NCBI RefSeq assembly: GCF_004346165.1
Contig: NZ_SLZZ01000022.1
Span: 1-57,117, forward strand
Direction: 5' to 3'
Source of the DNA: Muricomes intestini
GTDB lineage: Bacteria; Bacillota; Clostridia; Lachnospirales; Lachnospiraceae
Length of the DNA stretch: 57,117 nucleotides
Each line of letters begins with the position of its first letter. Position 1 is the stretch's first letter. The translations under genes and the position numbers were made by a program. Below the pieces are notes generated by a model. That model was not told where the DNA came from and made no database searches. It saw nothing but the letters and a program-made list of their open reading frames with translations. Positions 17,010-25,748 of the stretch are shown piece after piece.

Positions 17010-17981
17010 TTGTCTGATTATCAGAATGCTGCCGGCAGAGTGCTTTTAGAGATCCAGAAGGCTATTGTGGGGAAGGCGGATGTGGCGGAGAAGATTATGA
17101 TGGCGGTTCTCGCGGGAGGACATGTTCTGGTGGAGGATATTCCTGGAACAGGGAAGACTACAATGGCTCTGGCGTTTTCCAAAGCGATGGGTTTAAAGGA
17201 GAAGCGGGTTCAGTTTACGCCGGATGTGCTTCCGGCGGATCTAACCGGGTTTACTTTATATCAGAAAGAGACAGAGCAGTTTGTCTATCAGCCGGGTGCT
17301 GTGATGTGTAATTTTTTGCTGGCGGATGAAATCAACCGGGCCTCTCCTAAGACTCAATCGGCACTTCTGGAAGTCATGGAAGAACGGCAGGTGACAGTGG
17401 ATGGTGTAACCCGGAAGACCGGGGAGCCGTTTGTTGTAATTGCGACAGAAAATCCTGTGGGGTCCGCAGGAACTCAACTTCTGCCGGAATCCCAGCTGGA
17501 CCGCTTTATGATATGTGTTAAGATGGGATATCCGTCTGTGAAAGAAGAGGTAGAAATCTTGAAGAGAAGCAGGCGGGGCCGCACGGCTGATTCAGTGGAG
17601 AAGGTGGTGACGGTGCAGTGGCTTAAAGAAGCACAGGAGGAGGTTAGGGAAGTATATGTACACGATGTGGTTTATACGTATATTGCCCAGCTGGCAAAGG
17701 CAACCAGGGGAAGAGACGATGTTGTCATGGGCTTAAGCCCCAGGGGGGCGGTTGCACTGACGGCGATGGCAAAGGCAGGGGCCTATTTAAAGGGCAGGAA
17801 TTATGTGATTCCTGATGATGTGACAGATGTATTTTCCTGTGTTGCAATACACCGTATACAGCTGAGCGCGAGAGCAAAAGTAGGACATATAAGAATCGGA
17901 GACATTTTAGAACAGATTCTGGCGGAGGTAAATCCACCGTCCATAAAGAGGGGAAAGGCGGATAAATGGGGAAGAGGATAG
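17010..17981 (+). CDS. MoxR-family AAA+ ATPase
   Basis: A 323-residue AAA+ protein: Walker A 'EDIPGTGKTT' (about residues 43-52), the MoxR motif 'RVQFTPDVLPADLTG', Walker B 'NFLLADEINRASPKTQSALLEVMEE', sensor 1 'VIATENPVGSAGTQLLPESQLDRF' and C-terminal 'GLSPRGAVAL'. MoxR ATPases act as chaperones that mature or remodel partner proteins. The partners are usually encoded next door as a DUF58 protein and a transglutaminase-like membrane protein, exactly as here. TTG is the start, with GGGGAGG seven bases upstream. The end overlaps the DUF58-like gene by 16 nt. Confidence 0.93.
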   Translation: MSDYQNAAGRVLLEIQKAIVGKADVAEKIMMAVLAGGHVLVEDIPGTGKTTMALAFSKAMGLKEKRVQFTPDVLPADLTGFTLYQKETEQFVYQPGAVMCNFLLADEINRASPKTQSALLEVMEERQVTVDGVTRKTGEPFVVIATENPVGSAGTQLLPESQLDRFMICVKMGYPSVKEEVEILKRSRRGRTADSVEKVVTVQWLKEAQEEVREVYVHDVVYTYIAQLAKATRGRDDVVMGLSPRGAVALTAMAKAGAYLKGRNYVIPDDVTDVFSCVAIHRIQLSARAKVGHIRIGDILEQILAEVNPPSIKRGKADKWGRG

Positions 17982-18877
17982 CAGTATATATACTGTTTGC
18001 TCTGACAACCGGATATTTATTTGTAATGTATGACACTTCTGTTTTGTCTGTTGCCCTTGTTCTGGAATTTTTATATCCTTTGGCTTCAGCCATATATTTG
18101 CACCTTGTCTGCAGGAGCCTTACGGCAGAATTGGGAAGCTTGCCGGAGACAGGAGAAAAGAACCGGAAAATGCGGATAGGGTTATGGATAAGAAATAAGT
18201 CTCTTGTCTGGAACGGAAAGTATGAGCTCCTGCTCCAAATTGGTTTGCAGGGGAAAACCCGGCAAGCGAAAAAACGCGTATCCGGCATGGCAGAAGCTCA
18301 CAGTAATCAAGAAACGTTTTTTTATTTCACTTCATCATACTGCGGGCGTGTGGAAATTTCTCTGAAAAAGATGAAAGTATATGATTTGCCGGGATTCTTT
18401 TACCGCACAATTCCGCTGGCGGAGAAAAAAACAATCGGAATCTTACCTAATATTCACTGGAAGCTGTCGGCAAAAGAGGATCGGTTTATGGTGAAAGAAT
18501 ATGGTTTTCCCCTTGGATGTACAGTGCTCCTCTGGCTGGACTTATCCAAAGAAAACCAAAGCAGCACGGAACTTGATCAGATGCTGGAGCGTGCGGCATG
18601 TTTAAGCTTTACACTGGTTCTGGAAAAGTGTATTCATATGGCAGCCTGGTTTGATGAGAAGAATGAAAGAGTTATAAAGCGGAAAATAGACAGCGAAGAA
18701 GCTGTTTATGAATTTATATATCATATGCTGGATATGGAGCCATATGGAAGCAGGGACATCATGAAAGTTTATTATGAGCATGCATTTTGGGGAGACCATT
18801 TTAGCAGCATTGTTGTCATTGATGGAGCTGGAAAAATCCGTGTAAATGGAGAGGAGCAGGATGTTTTGCTTCTGTAG
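17966..18877 (+). CDS. DUF58-like membrane-anchored protein with apparent internal deletion
   Basis: A 303-residue protein with two N-terminal hydrophobic segments (about residues 5-50), then a beta-rich part ending 'YDLPGFFYRTIPL' and the DUF58 motif 'IHWKLSAKEDRFMVKEY'. In DUF58 proteins some 45-60 residues, including a 'Y..GD..R' segment, normally lie between the 'ILP' strand and the IHW motif. Here 'ILPN' runs directly into 'IHW' (junction at about 18451/18452) with the frame kept. The C-terminal part looks like the usual vWA-like half. Gene order with MoxR and transglutaminase is typical. Whether the protein still works is unknown. Confidence 0.75.
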   Translation: MGKRIAVYILFALTTGYLFVMYDTSVLSVALVLEFLYPLASAIYLHLVCRSLTAELGSLPETGEKNRKMRIGLWIRNKSLVWNGKYELLLQIGLQGKTRQAKKRVSGMAEAHSNQETFFYFTSSYCGRVEISLKKMKVYDLPGFFYRTIPLAEKKTIGILPNIHWKLSAKEDRFMVKEYGFPLGCTVLLWLDLSKENQSSTELDQMLERAACLSFTLVLEKCIHMAAWFDEKNERVIKRKIDSEEAVYEFIYHMLDMEPYGSRDIMKVYYEHAFWGDHFSSIVVIDGAGKIRVNGEEQDVLLL

Positions 18878-18889
18878 GGGGAAGGTTGA

Positions 18890-20941
18890 ATGAAGAAAAG
18901 ACGTGCAGAAAAAACGGGCATACGGCTGTGGAAAGAAAACGATAAAAAGTTTTTCGTAGGCAGCATGGACAAGTTTGTACTGTTTTTGGCGAGGACGCTG
19001 GCAGTCGGATTTCTGGCCCTTGCCTGGTGGGAGAGCCTGCTGTCTGTTTTTCCCATAGAGTTGGACAGAAAATGGCTGTATATGCCTTTGTTCGCTTTTT
19101 CTGCCTTATGCGTGTGGTTCGCGGGCATTCGGGGAAAGAAGAAAATAATTCCCGGGGCAGCCGGAGTGATTTTGATTTCGTCCCTGATATGGAAAAACAA
19201 AAATTTGACTGTGGCAGTTCTTGATTCTTTGGCAAATGCTTATCTGCGGGTTCATGATGAAGGAAATGTTCCACTGCTTCTCTATAATGTGCCGGTTACG
19301 GCAGATGTCTGGCTTGGTGTCGGAATTGCGGTTGTGACACTTCCTTTGCTGGCAGTTTTTTCTTTTATGCTGAGCCGGGATAAAGGAAAGGCTGTGGTTC
19401 TTGTGCTGCTTATGCTCCCTGTGTTTCTGGCAGCTGTAGAAGGGGCCTTTCCTTCTGTACAAGCCTGTATTTCTCTGTTTTTTACAGCGGGAGTCTATTA
19501 TTCCATTAGCGGGAAACATAGTGGCAGAACAGTCTGGAGAGAAGCTGTGGCGGCAGGGGGATTTCTTCTGATTCTCAGTATACTTTCTTGGGAAGCTGCA
19601 CAACCAATCGAGGCAAAAAAGGAAAACAAAGAAGGCCGATATTTTCAGGCCCGTGCATTTGTTGAGACCAGAGTTATCCAAAAGGTGGAGGATGCGGTCA
19701 GGACAGGTAAAGAAAAGCAGCATGACGATAACCAGGGGGAAAATGCTTCTAATCAGGAAAAAAATGAGGAGGATAATGAGAAGTATGTGGACTCCGGGCA
19801 GGTTCCAGAGGATGATCCTTTAGATATGGGGCAGGGAGCCGGCACATCTTCCGGGGGACGTCCTGCCTTTCTGACGGGAACAGAAAACTCCAACCTGCGG
19901 AATATTGGTTCATTTCAGCCTGGTGATGGAGAAGGATTGTGGGTGGTGAGCGGCACTTTACCTGAGAGTACCTATTATCTGCCGCTGGAATATGGAAAGG
20001 ATTATGCGGACAGCAGCTGGCAGACAGTTGAGCCGGACGATAAGGTCTATGCAGAATACAGTCAGTATCCGGAGAATTTGTCCCGGCTTATGGAGTTGTG
20101 TAAAAAGCAGAACATTTACAATGTGAAGGATGCAGCAAACTTTATACAGACGGAATTTGAGGAAAATACGGTCTATTCTTATAGTCCGGGAACGACTCCC
20201 GGGGATTGGGATTTTGCCGAATATTTTTTGTTTGAGAACAAGAAAGGGTTTTGTGTCCATTTTGCCACGACAGCCACACTGATGTACCGTATGATGGGTT
20301 TTACGGCCAGATATGCGGCCGGATATTCCATACCGGTGTCGGCATTTGAAAAGCAGGAGGATGGAAGTTACAGGGCAAAAGTGACCGGAGAAATGGGACA
20401 TGCCTGGTGTGAGACTTATGACAATGGATGGATGATACGTGAACATACGCTCCCTTATACAGGAGATAATCCTGCGGCAGCGCCCCCCGCCTCTTCCAGC
20501 AATCGGGCCCAAAAAGAAAATTGGGTGGCCGCAGCAGCGGTACTGGTTCTTGCTGCCTTTCTTTTCTGGATTCATGCATCAGTCAGAAGAAGACAGAAGG
20601 CTCGAACGGCCAGAGAATATGCAGACGGCAGGGGAATTCTTTCTCTCTATCTTATGCTCTGGGACATCGCGGAGGTTGCAGGGACACCCAGGGAAAATTC
20701 ACTCAGTGGTTCTGCTTTTGAAAAATTAAAAATAACCCTGCCGGAAATATCTGGACAGGATTGGGAATGGATTCAGCAGGCAGTTCAGCAGACGATGTTC
20801 GGAAAACAGCCTCCTTCCAAAGAAATTCATGAAAGGCTGTATCGCCTTGTTATGGAGGAGGCCCGGATTATTCAGGGAAAGCTTACTGTCCGCAAGAAGA
20901 TAAGGTACAGATACGTGAAGTGCCTGCCCTTGAGTTTTTAA
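18890..20941 (+). CDS. Transglutaminase-like membrane protein (TgpA-like)
   Basis: A 683-residue protein. Five or six N-terminal membrane segments occupy about residues 25-235; then come an acidic, low-complexity linker (about 255-325) and an extracytoplasmic transglutaminase-like domain with Cys455 in 'KGFCVHFATTATLMYRMMG' and His504 in 'GHAWCETY'. Glu518 occupies the usual Asp/Glu place. One further membrane segment (about 544-562) leads to a cytoplasmic tail. This matches the DUF3488/TgpA-type partner of MoxR-DUF58 systems. It starts 12 nt after the DUF58-like gene, completing the three-gene operon. Its substrate outside the cell is unknown. Confidence 0.88.
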   Translation: MKKRRAEKTGIRLWKENDKKFFVGSMDKFVLFLARTLAVGFLALAWWESLLSVFPIELDRKWLYMPLFAFSALCVWFAGIRGKKKIIPGAAGVILISSLIWKNKNLTVAVLDSLANAYLRVHDEGNVPLLLYNVPVTADVWLGVGIAVVTLPLLAVFSFMLSRDKGKAVVLVLLMLPVFLAAVEGAFPSVQACISLFFTAGVYYSISGKHSGRTVWREAVAAGGFLLILSILSWEAAQPIEAKKENKEGRYFQARAFVETRVIQKVEDAVRTGKEKQHDDNQGENASNQEKNEEDNEKYVDSGQVPEDDPLDMGQGAGTSSGGRPAFLTGTENSNLRNIGSFQPGDGEGLWVVSGTLPESTYYLPLEYGKDYADSSWQTVEPDDKVYAEYSQYPENLSRLMELCKKQNIYNVKDAANFIQTEFEENTVYSYSPGTTPGDWDFAEYFLFENKKGFCVHFATTATLMYRMMGFTARYAAGYSIPVSAFEKQEDGSYRAKVTGEMGHAWCETYDNGWMIREHTLPYTGDNPAAAPPASSSNRAQKENWVAAAAVLVLAAFLFWIHASVRRRQKARTAREYADGRGILSLYLMLWDIAEVAGTPRENSLSGSAFEKLKITLPEISGQDWEWIQQAVQQTMFGKQPPSKEIHERLYRLVMEEARIIQGKLTVRKKIRYRYVKCLPLSF

Positions 20942-21029
20942 AAGATGAAAGGATCTTGATTGCGGCGGTGGTTTTCAAGTCCCTTTTTTGAGATATCCTG
21001 GCCTTCAAAATAAACGGAGCCGCAGGCAC

Positions 21030-22649
21030 TTACTTTTTTCGGTGATCTAACAGGATACGGATCAGCAGTGCAAGTATCAGCACTCCGGATATGGAGTAAC
21101 CCAGAAAACTGATCCAGGGTATGCCAAACCAGTGGGGAATTGCATCAATCCCTGCAGTAAGTCCGGAGCCGATAAATAGTGCGGCAGCGATAAAACTTAA
21201 GATAAACCGGTTGGCAGTTCTTTGCATATCTTTACGGACTTCCTCGGAATCGGACAGCTGCAGATTGAGCTGTGCCTGCCCGTTCTTAGTGATGTTCAAC
21301 AAGTCTGAAAGCTGGGAGGGTATATCCATGGACTTATCCAGAGAAGCATATAATTTACGGCCATTATGCCGTAACAATTTTTTTACATCTATTTCCTTCA
21401 GCATAAGAGAGGACATGTGGGCAGAAAGTATCTGTAGAATACTCACATCGGGGGCGCAGAGGGTAAGCGTTCCTTCCATGGTAATCATACTGCGGCCGAG
21501 CAGAGTGATATCCGGTGTGATAGCAAGCCGGTGTTCCTTCAACAGTGAAAACAGCCGGTCTATCAGATCACCCAGTTTCATGGTGCCAAAATCCATGGAT
21601 AGATATCTGTTGAGGATATCGTCAATATCTGTGTACAACCGTGCATGGTTTACCCTGTCCTGTGGTTCGCCAAAAGTCAGAAGGACATTCTTTAATGAAT
21701 AAATGTCCTGTTCCAGGATGGCAGCGATTGCTTTTTTCAGCAGCTGTTTGTTGTGCTCGGGCAGTTGTCCTGTCATGCCGAGATCAAGCCATGCAATCTG
21801 TCCGCCGGAAATCCAGAGGTTGCCGGGGTGGGGATCCGCATGGAAAAACCCGTCCTCCAATATTTGTTTACAGTAATTTTCAGCGGTTTTTTGACCGATT
21901 TCTGTCATGTCATAGCCCAGTTCCTTCAGATGTTCAATTTCATCAATCTGAATCCCGTCAATATAATCCATGACAAGAAGCCGGGGCGTAGTAAACGCAT
22001 GAAAGACCTGGGGGCAGGTTACATAGGCGATATCTTTCTGATTGGCATAGAACAAATCCAGGTTTGCCGCCTCCTGAATAAAATTCATCTCCTCCTGGGA
22101 GGTTTTCCAGAGCTCATCCAGAATCGTATTAAAATCAATCAATCCTTTGGTCCCTGTGGCCAGTTTCAAAATACCTGTTGCCTTTTTCATCAGAGAAATA
22201 TCATTTTTCATAATCTCTCTGATAGAAGGTCTCTGGATCTTGATTACAACCTTCCTGCCATCTTTCAGCACAGCAGGATGTACCTGGGCAATGGAGGCGG
22301 AGCCAAGGGGTATCTCATCTATGTGGGAAAAGATATTTTCCACAGGCTCTTTTAGCTCATCTTCAATGAGGCGGGACACCAAACCGTAGGGTAAAGGCTT
22401 CACTTCTGTGCGCAGTTTTGTAAGCTCCCGGCAATAGTTTTCCGGGAGCATATCTGAGCGCATGGACATAATCTGTCCAAGCTTTACATAGGTGGGTCCT
22501 AAGTCCTCCAGTATTTCCCGGAGCCTGACAGGAGTCAGACCATGTGTGATCTGATGCCTTCTTAGTACACTAAGAATCTCGCCAAGCCGCTTTTGGGAAG
22601 CCGGAGCCACATTTTCACGTTGAATCTGAGCTGCATTTGTCTTATCCAT
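21030..22649 (-). CDS. AarF/UbiB (ABC1/ADCK) family kinase-like protein
   Basis: A 539-residue protein with the UbiB signatures: 'GPTYVKLGQIMSMRSDMLP' (the K-x-G-Q motif at about residues 56-59), 'PLGSASIAQVHPAVLKDG' (the Ala-rich loop replacing the kinase P-loop), 'FFHADPHPGNLWI' (catalytic loop) and 'WLDLGMTGQL' (metal-binding DLG). Two C-terminal membrane helices follow (about 480-530). The family is tied to ubiquinone metabolism in respirers, but this context is anaerobic, so the role is probably different. ATG 22649 is chosen because it lies 16 nt after the stop of the phasin-like gene; the upstream open frame covers that gene and is not real. Confidence 0.9.
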   Translation of the reverse strand: MDKTNAAQIQRENVAPASQKRLGEILSVLRRHQITHGLTPVRLREILEDLGPTYVKLGQIMSMRSDMLPENYCRELTKLRTEVKPLPYGLVSRLIEDELKEPVENIFSHIDEIPLGSASIAQVHPAVLKDGRKVVIKIQRPSIREIMKNDISLMKKATGILKLATGTKGLIDFNTILDELWKTSQEEMNFIQEAANLDLFYANQKDIAYVTCPQVFHAFTTPRLLVMDYIDGIQIDEIEHLKELGYDMTEIGQKTAENYCKQILEDGFFHADPHPGNLWISGGQIAWLDLGMTGQLPEHNKQLLKKAIAAILEQDIYSLKNVLLTFGEPQDRVNHARLYTDIDDILNRYLSMDFGTMKLGDLIDRLFSLLKEHRLAITPDITLLGRSMITMEGTLTLCAPDVSILQILSAHMSSLMLKEIDVKKLLRHNGRKLYASLDKSMDIPSQLSDLLNITKNGQAQLNLQLSDSEEVRKDMQRTANRFILSFIAAALFIGSGLTAGIDAIPHWFGIPWISFLGYSISGVLILALLIRILLDHRKK

Positions 22650-22665
22650 AGATAATTCCCTATCA

Positions 22666-23103
22666 TTAGTTTTCTGAATTGCCGGTAAATGAATTGTCAG
22701 GATCAGCTGTTTCTTTATCTGTTTTTTCTTCAGCGGGTTTTTCAGTTCCTTTGTCTTCTTGTTCTTCTCCAGCGGGTTCTGACGGGGCGTCAGCAGCTTC
22801 AGCTTTGGTGCTCTTTTCAGCTTTTGCAATCTTTTCTTTTAGTTCTTCCAGCTCCTCGGGAGACATATGGTTTACCGCGGCCATAGCATCTTTAAATTCT
22901 TTTACTACAGTGACTGAAACATGTTCTTTTACCTTCGTCTTTGTGCTCTGTTTAAGCTCCTCATTTAAAACCTTTCCCTGGTCGACGGTAAGTTCACCTT
23001 TTTTTACCAGAGTGTCCACCACATCTTTTGCTGTTTCGGCTGTAGTTGCAACGGCGCCTACACCAGCAAGAAATATTTTCTTTAATCCTTCGCTTAATTC
23101 CAT
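22666..23103 (-). CDS. Phasin-family-like small helical protein
   Basis: A 145-residue protein. Residues 1-95 are helical with the phasin-like start 'LKKIFLAGVGAVATTAETAKDVVDTLVKKGELT' and a coiled stretch 'SPEELEELKEKIAKAEK'. The last 45 residues are an acidic Glu/Pro/Ala/Asp-rich tail. It resembles polyhydroxyalkanoate granule-associated phasins, but no granule synthase is near. It is the first gene of a two-gene unit with the UbiB-like kinase, 16 nt apart. AGGAAGG precedes the ATG. The repeat pair B1/B2 lies just upstream. Confidence 0.75.
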   Translation of the reverse strand: MELSEGLKKIFLAGVGAVATTAETAKDVVDTLVKKGELTVDQGKVLNEELKQSTKTKVKEHVSVTVVKEFKDAMAAVNHMSPEELEELKEKIAKAEKSTKAEAADAPSEPAGEEQEDKGTEKPAEEKTDKETADPDNSFTGNSEN

Positions 23104-23144
23104 ACTGTACCATCCTTCCTGTGTTTATGTGATAAATAAAGCAT

Positions 23145-23332
23145 TATTCCGGAGGGCTAGCTCGACTGCACCCCAAGGGTACCGTCCTTGTTAAGCAACC
23201 ACACTACGGTTGCTAACCAAGGACATGCGCTTCGCTGCATCTCGCTTCGGCTAAGCGCCGAATAGAGATATTTACAAATTGTCCTTAGCAAGCGAGCTTG
23301 CACGACCAATGTGTAAATTTTTTGCCTTCCTC
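23145..23332. repeat. Family B structured repeat, copy B1
   Basis: A 188-bp unit followed directly by a near-identical copy. It has a closing stem GGAGGGC / GCCTTCC and a long hairpin (GTCCTTG...GCAACC with GGTTGC...CAAGGAC). A GCGCTT/AAGCGC hairpin and an arm pair (ATTTACA-A-ATTG... / ...CAAT-G-TGTAAAT) around GCAAGC-GAGCTTGC follow. It has no coding potential. The core recurs at 56788-56991. Confidence 0.85.
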
Positions 23333-23523
23333 TATTCCAGAGGGCTAGCTCGACTGCACCCCAAGGGTACCGTCCTTGTTAAGCAACCACACTACGGTTG
23401 CTAACCAAGGACATGCGCTTCGCTGCATCTCGCTTCGGCTAAGCGCCGAATAGAAATATTTACAAATTGTCCTTAGCAAGCGAGCTTGCACGGCCAATGT
23501 GTAAATATTTCTGCCCTCCTTGT
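23333..23523. repeat. Family B structured repeat, copy B2 (tandem with B1)
   Basis: Differs from B1 at only a few positions plus the tail. Its closing stem is GAGGGC / GCCCTC. The two copies fill most of the 509-bp gap between the phasin-like gene and the oxidoreductase gene; the remaining bases 23524-23612 hold nothing I can name. Confidence 0.85.
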
Positions 23524-23612
23524 TAGTTACCTATATTATACCCATAATTTCTAAGAACGCAAAGGTTTTTGCTGAAATGGGTGGGGTAAATTTATTGCGG
23601 GCAGTTTGTACT

Positions 23613-25622
23613 TTAAATTTTGCTTGCGGATTCAAATGCTTTCCATATTGCACCCATTAAGTTGGATACGTGATCACAGTCTCCAAGTGTTTCGAACTGC
23701 ACTCCACAATCTTCCAATTGCTCTGCAAGTGAATGCTCAGAAATATATCCAATACTGCTGATGACTGTATCGGACGGAAGGACTGTCTGTTTTCCGTCTT
23801 TTTCAATTGTAACACTGTCCTCAGAAATCTGAACAATTTGTGTATCTGTATGGATGCCTATATGATATTGCTCAATAGCCATTCTGAGCATGTTTTCGTT
23901 TGCCGCACATAAATCTTCTTTTTTAGATAAGATTTCTGGAAGAACTTCTACAACATTTACTTCTTTTCCTGTCAAAGCCTGCTCATAAGCAATTTCAATG
24001 CCTGTAAGACCGCCGCCTATAATTACCACATGCTCACCGATCGGCTTCTTGCCAAGAAGCGCATCTACTGCCGATACTACATGGGGAGAATCGGACCCGG
24101 GAACGCCTGATAAAATCCTGGGAGCAGAACCTGTTGCGACATAAACCACATCTGGGTTCTCGAGCTTGACATGGTCGGTCGTCACGTTACAATTCATATG
24201 GACAGTAACACCTGTCTCTTTCATCTGCTGTTCATACCAGGAGATGAGTTTCCTGTCTGCCTTCTTAAAGCTCATAGATGAAGCTGCGATAAACATTCCT
24301 CCCAGGCGGTCTGCCTTTTCATACAAGTCTACTTTATGACCTCTCAAAGCACAGACCCTTGCGGTCTCCATACCGGCGATACCCCCGCCAATTACCATCA
24401 CATTCTTTGGCGAAGCGGTGGGTTTTAACTCATAAGCCTTTTCATTGCAGCAGGCGGGATTCAATGCGCAACTCATATCCTTCATATTAAAGATTCTCTG
24501 CAGACAGCCAACATGACAGGCGATGCAGGGGCGAATATGCTCTGCCTTGTCATTCATAGCCTTTTTGGGCCAATAGGGATCGGCCAATAAGCTTCTTGCC
24601 AGACCAATCGCGTCAATTTTCCCTTCCCTGATAGCTTTGTCATCTGCCGCAGGATCTTCCATACGCCCTGCGCAGATTACGGGAATGTTTACCTTTTCTT
24701 TGATAAATGCGCAGTCTTCCAGATTGCATGCTTCCGGCATATATACCGGAGGATGTGCCCAGAACCAGGAATCATAGGTACCATTATCTGCATCTAAAGC
24801 AGCATATCCGTATTTTTCCAGCAGCCTTGCCACTTCTATAGACTCTTCTCTTGTACGACCGAATTCATCAAATGTTTCACCAGGTAATGCACCCTGATTA
24901 AAGCCCTTCATTTTTGATGTCACGCTATAGCGCATAAGGACCGGAAAATCGTCACCACAGGCAGCGTGAATTCTTTCTACAATTTCCTTTGCAAACCTTA
25001 AACGGTTTTCCAGTCTGGGGCCGCCATATTCATCCTCCCGGGTATTCATATTTGCCAATGAAAACTGATCCAGTAAGTAGCCCTCGTGCATTGCATGGAT
25101 TTCAACACCGTCAAATCCGGCATCCTTGCATAATCTGGCGCCTACTTCAAAGCCGTGTAAATACATCTCAATATCTTCTTTTGTTAATGCGCGGTGCTTA
25201 ATCTCCGGCTTCCAGACATTGGGGAGTCCGTCAGATGGAGCAATTGGTTCTCCGGACATAAACCACACCGGTGCAGTACGTCCTGAGGCGGCACTTAACT
25301 GACAGACGATCTTTGCTCCATATTTATGTACTTCGTCAGTCAGTTTCCTGGTATTTGTAATAAATTCATCGCCGGAATTTAACACACAGTTTCCGCCTTC
25401 TACGGAATCATATTTATTTTGTACAGCCATTCCGCCTGTTATAATTAAACCTATGCCTCCTTTGGCTCTTTCAACAAAATAGTCGATGCCATCCTGTGTG
25501 TAACTGTTATCATGGTTTACCATCCGCTGAGAATGTATACCCATTGCCGCCATAACAGTTCTGTTTTTGATTTCCATGTTCCCGATTTTCCAGGGCCTAG
25601 ATATAGCCTGAAGTCTTCCCAT
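23613..25622 (-). CDS. Old-yellow-enzyme type NAD(P)/FAD-dependent oxidoreductase (2,4-dienoyl-CoA/enoate reductase-like)
   Basis: A 669-residue three-domain enzyme. Residues 1-370 form an FMN TIM barrel ('GFDGVEIHAMHEGYLLDQFSL', 'CAGRMEDP'). A [4Fe-4S] site follows in 'CIACHVGCLQRIF...C'. Then come an FAD-binding part ('VMVIGGGIAGMETARVCALRGH') and an NAD(P) part ('HVVIIGGGLTGIEIAYEQAL'). It resembles 2,4-dienoyl-CoA reductase, 2-enoate reductase and BaiCD/BaiH, which reduce activated C=C bonds; the substrate is not deducible and no bile-acid genes are nearby. A TetR-type gene is divergently transcribed, with an inverted repeat in the shared control region. GGAGG sits close to the ATG. Confidence 0.9.
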   Translation of the reverse strand: MGRLQAISRPWKIGNMEIKNRTVMAAMGIHSQRMVNHDNSYTQDGIDYFVERAKGGIGLIITGGMAVQNKYDSVEGGNCVLNSGDEFITNTRKLTDEVHKYGAKIVCQLSAASGRTAPVWFMSGEPIAPSDGLPNVWKPEIKHRALTKEDIEMYLHGFEVGARLCKDAGFDGVEIHAMHEGYLLDQFSLANMNTREDEYGGPRLENRLRFAKEIVERIHAACGDDFPVLMRYSVTSKMKGFNQGALPGETFDEFGRTREESIEVARLLEKYGYAALDADNGTYDSWFWAHPPVYMPEACNLEDCAFIKEKVNIPVICAGRMEDPAADDKAIREGKIDAIGLARSLLADPYWPKKAMNDKAEHIRPCIACHVGCLQRIFNMKDMSCALNPACCNEKAYELKPTASPKNVMVIGGGIAGMETARVCALRGHKVDLYEKADRLGGMFIAASSMSFKKADRKLISWYEQQMKETGVTVHMNCNVTTDHVKLENPDVVYVATGSAPRILSGVPGSDSPHVVSAVDALLGKKPIGEHVVIIGGGLTGIEIAYEQALTGKEVNVVEVLPEILSKKEDLCAANENMLRMAIEQYHIGIHTDTQIVQISEDSVTIEKDGKQTVLPSDTVISSIGYISEHSLAEQLEDCGVQFETLGDCDHVSNLMGAIWKAFESASKI

Positions 25623-25634
25623 ATTCTTTGCCTC

Positions 25635-25678
25635 CTATATAGTTTATTTTATACACATGTATAATTTAAACTATATAG
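25635..25678. promoter_or_regulatory. Inverted-repeat candidate operator between oxidoreductase and TetR genes
   Basis: CTATATAGTTTA (25635-25646) and its exact complement TAAACTATATAG (25667-25678) are separated by 20 bases. The left arm touches the ribosome site of the oxidoreductase gene and the spacer holds AT-rich -10-like sequences on both strands. A third half-like piece, ACACTATAT, follows at about 25717. It is the natural site for the divergent TetR-type repressor. Confidence 0.6.
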
Positions 25679-25713
25679 CATTGTTATTATTTTGTCAATA
25701 AAAAGAAGTGCTA

Positions 25714-25742
25714 TTTACACTATATTTTTTTTATGGTACAGT
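25714..25742 (+). promoter_or_regulatory. Possible promoter of the TetR-type gene
   Basis: TTTACA (25714-25719) and TACAGT (25737-25742) have a 17-base spacer. If used, the family A hairpin at 25749-25821 would be in the 5' leader of the regulator mRNA. Confidence 0.4.
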
Positions 25743-25748
25743 TATCCT

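Noticed and set aside
19106-19723. 205-codon minus-strand frame opposite the transglutaminase gene
   Set aside because: Overlaps membrane helices of a real gene; sequence is His/Lys/Gln-rich as expected for a reverse-frame artefact.
21753-22355. 200-codon plus-strand frame opposite the UbiB-like gene
   Set aside because: Shadow of a clearly coding frame with UbiB motifs; composition is that of a reversed coding sequence.
23145-23523. Tandem repeats considered as CRISPR array
   Set aside because: Only two long units of 188 bp without spacers; not CRISPR architecture.
23613-25622. Oxidoreductase considered as bile-acid enzyme BaiCD or BaiH
   Set aside because: Family resemblance is real but no other bai genes are near and a TetR gene is the only partner, so a specific name would be unsupported.
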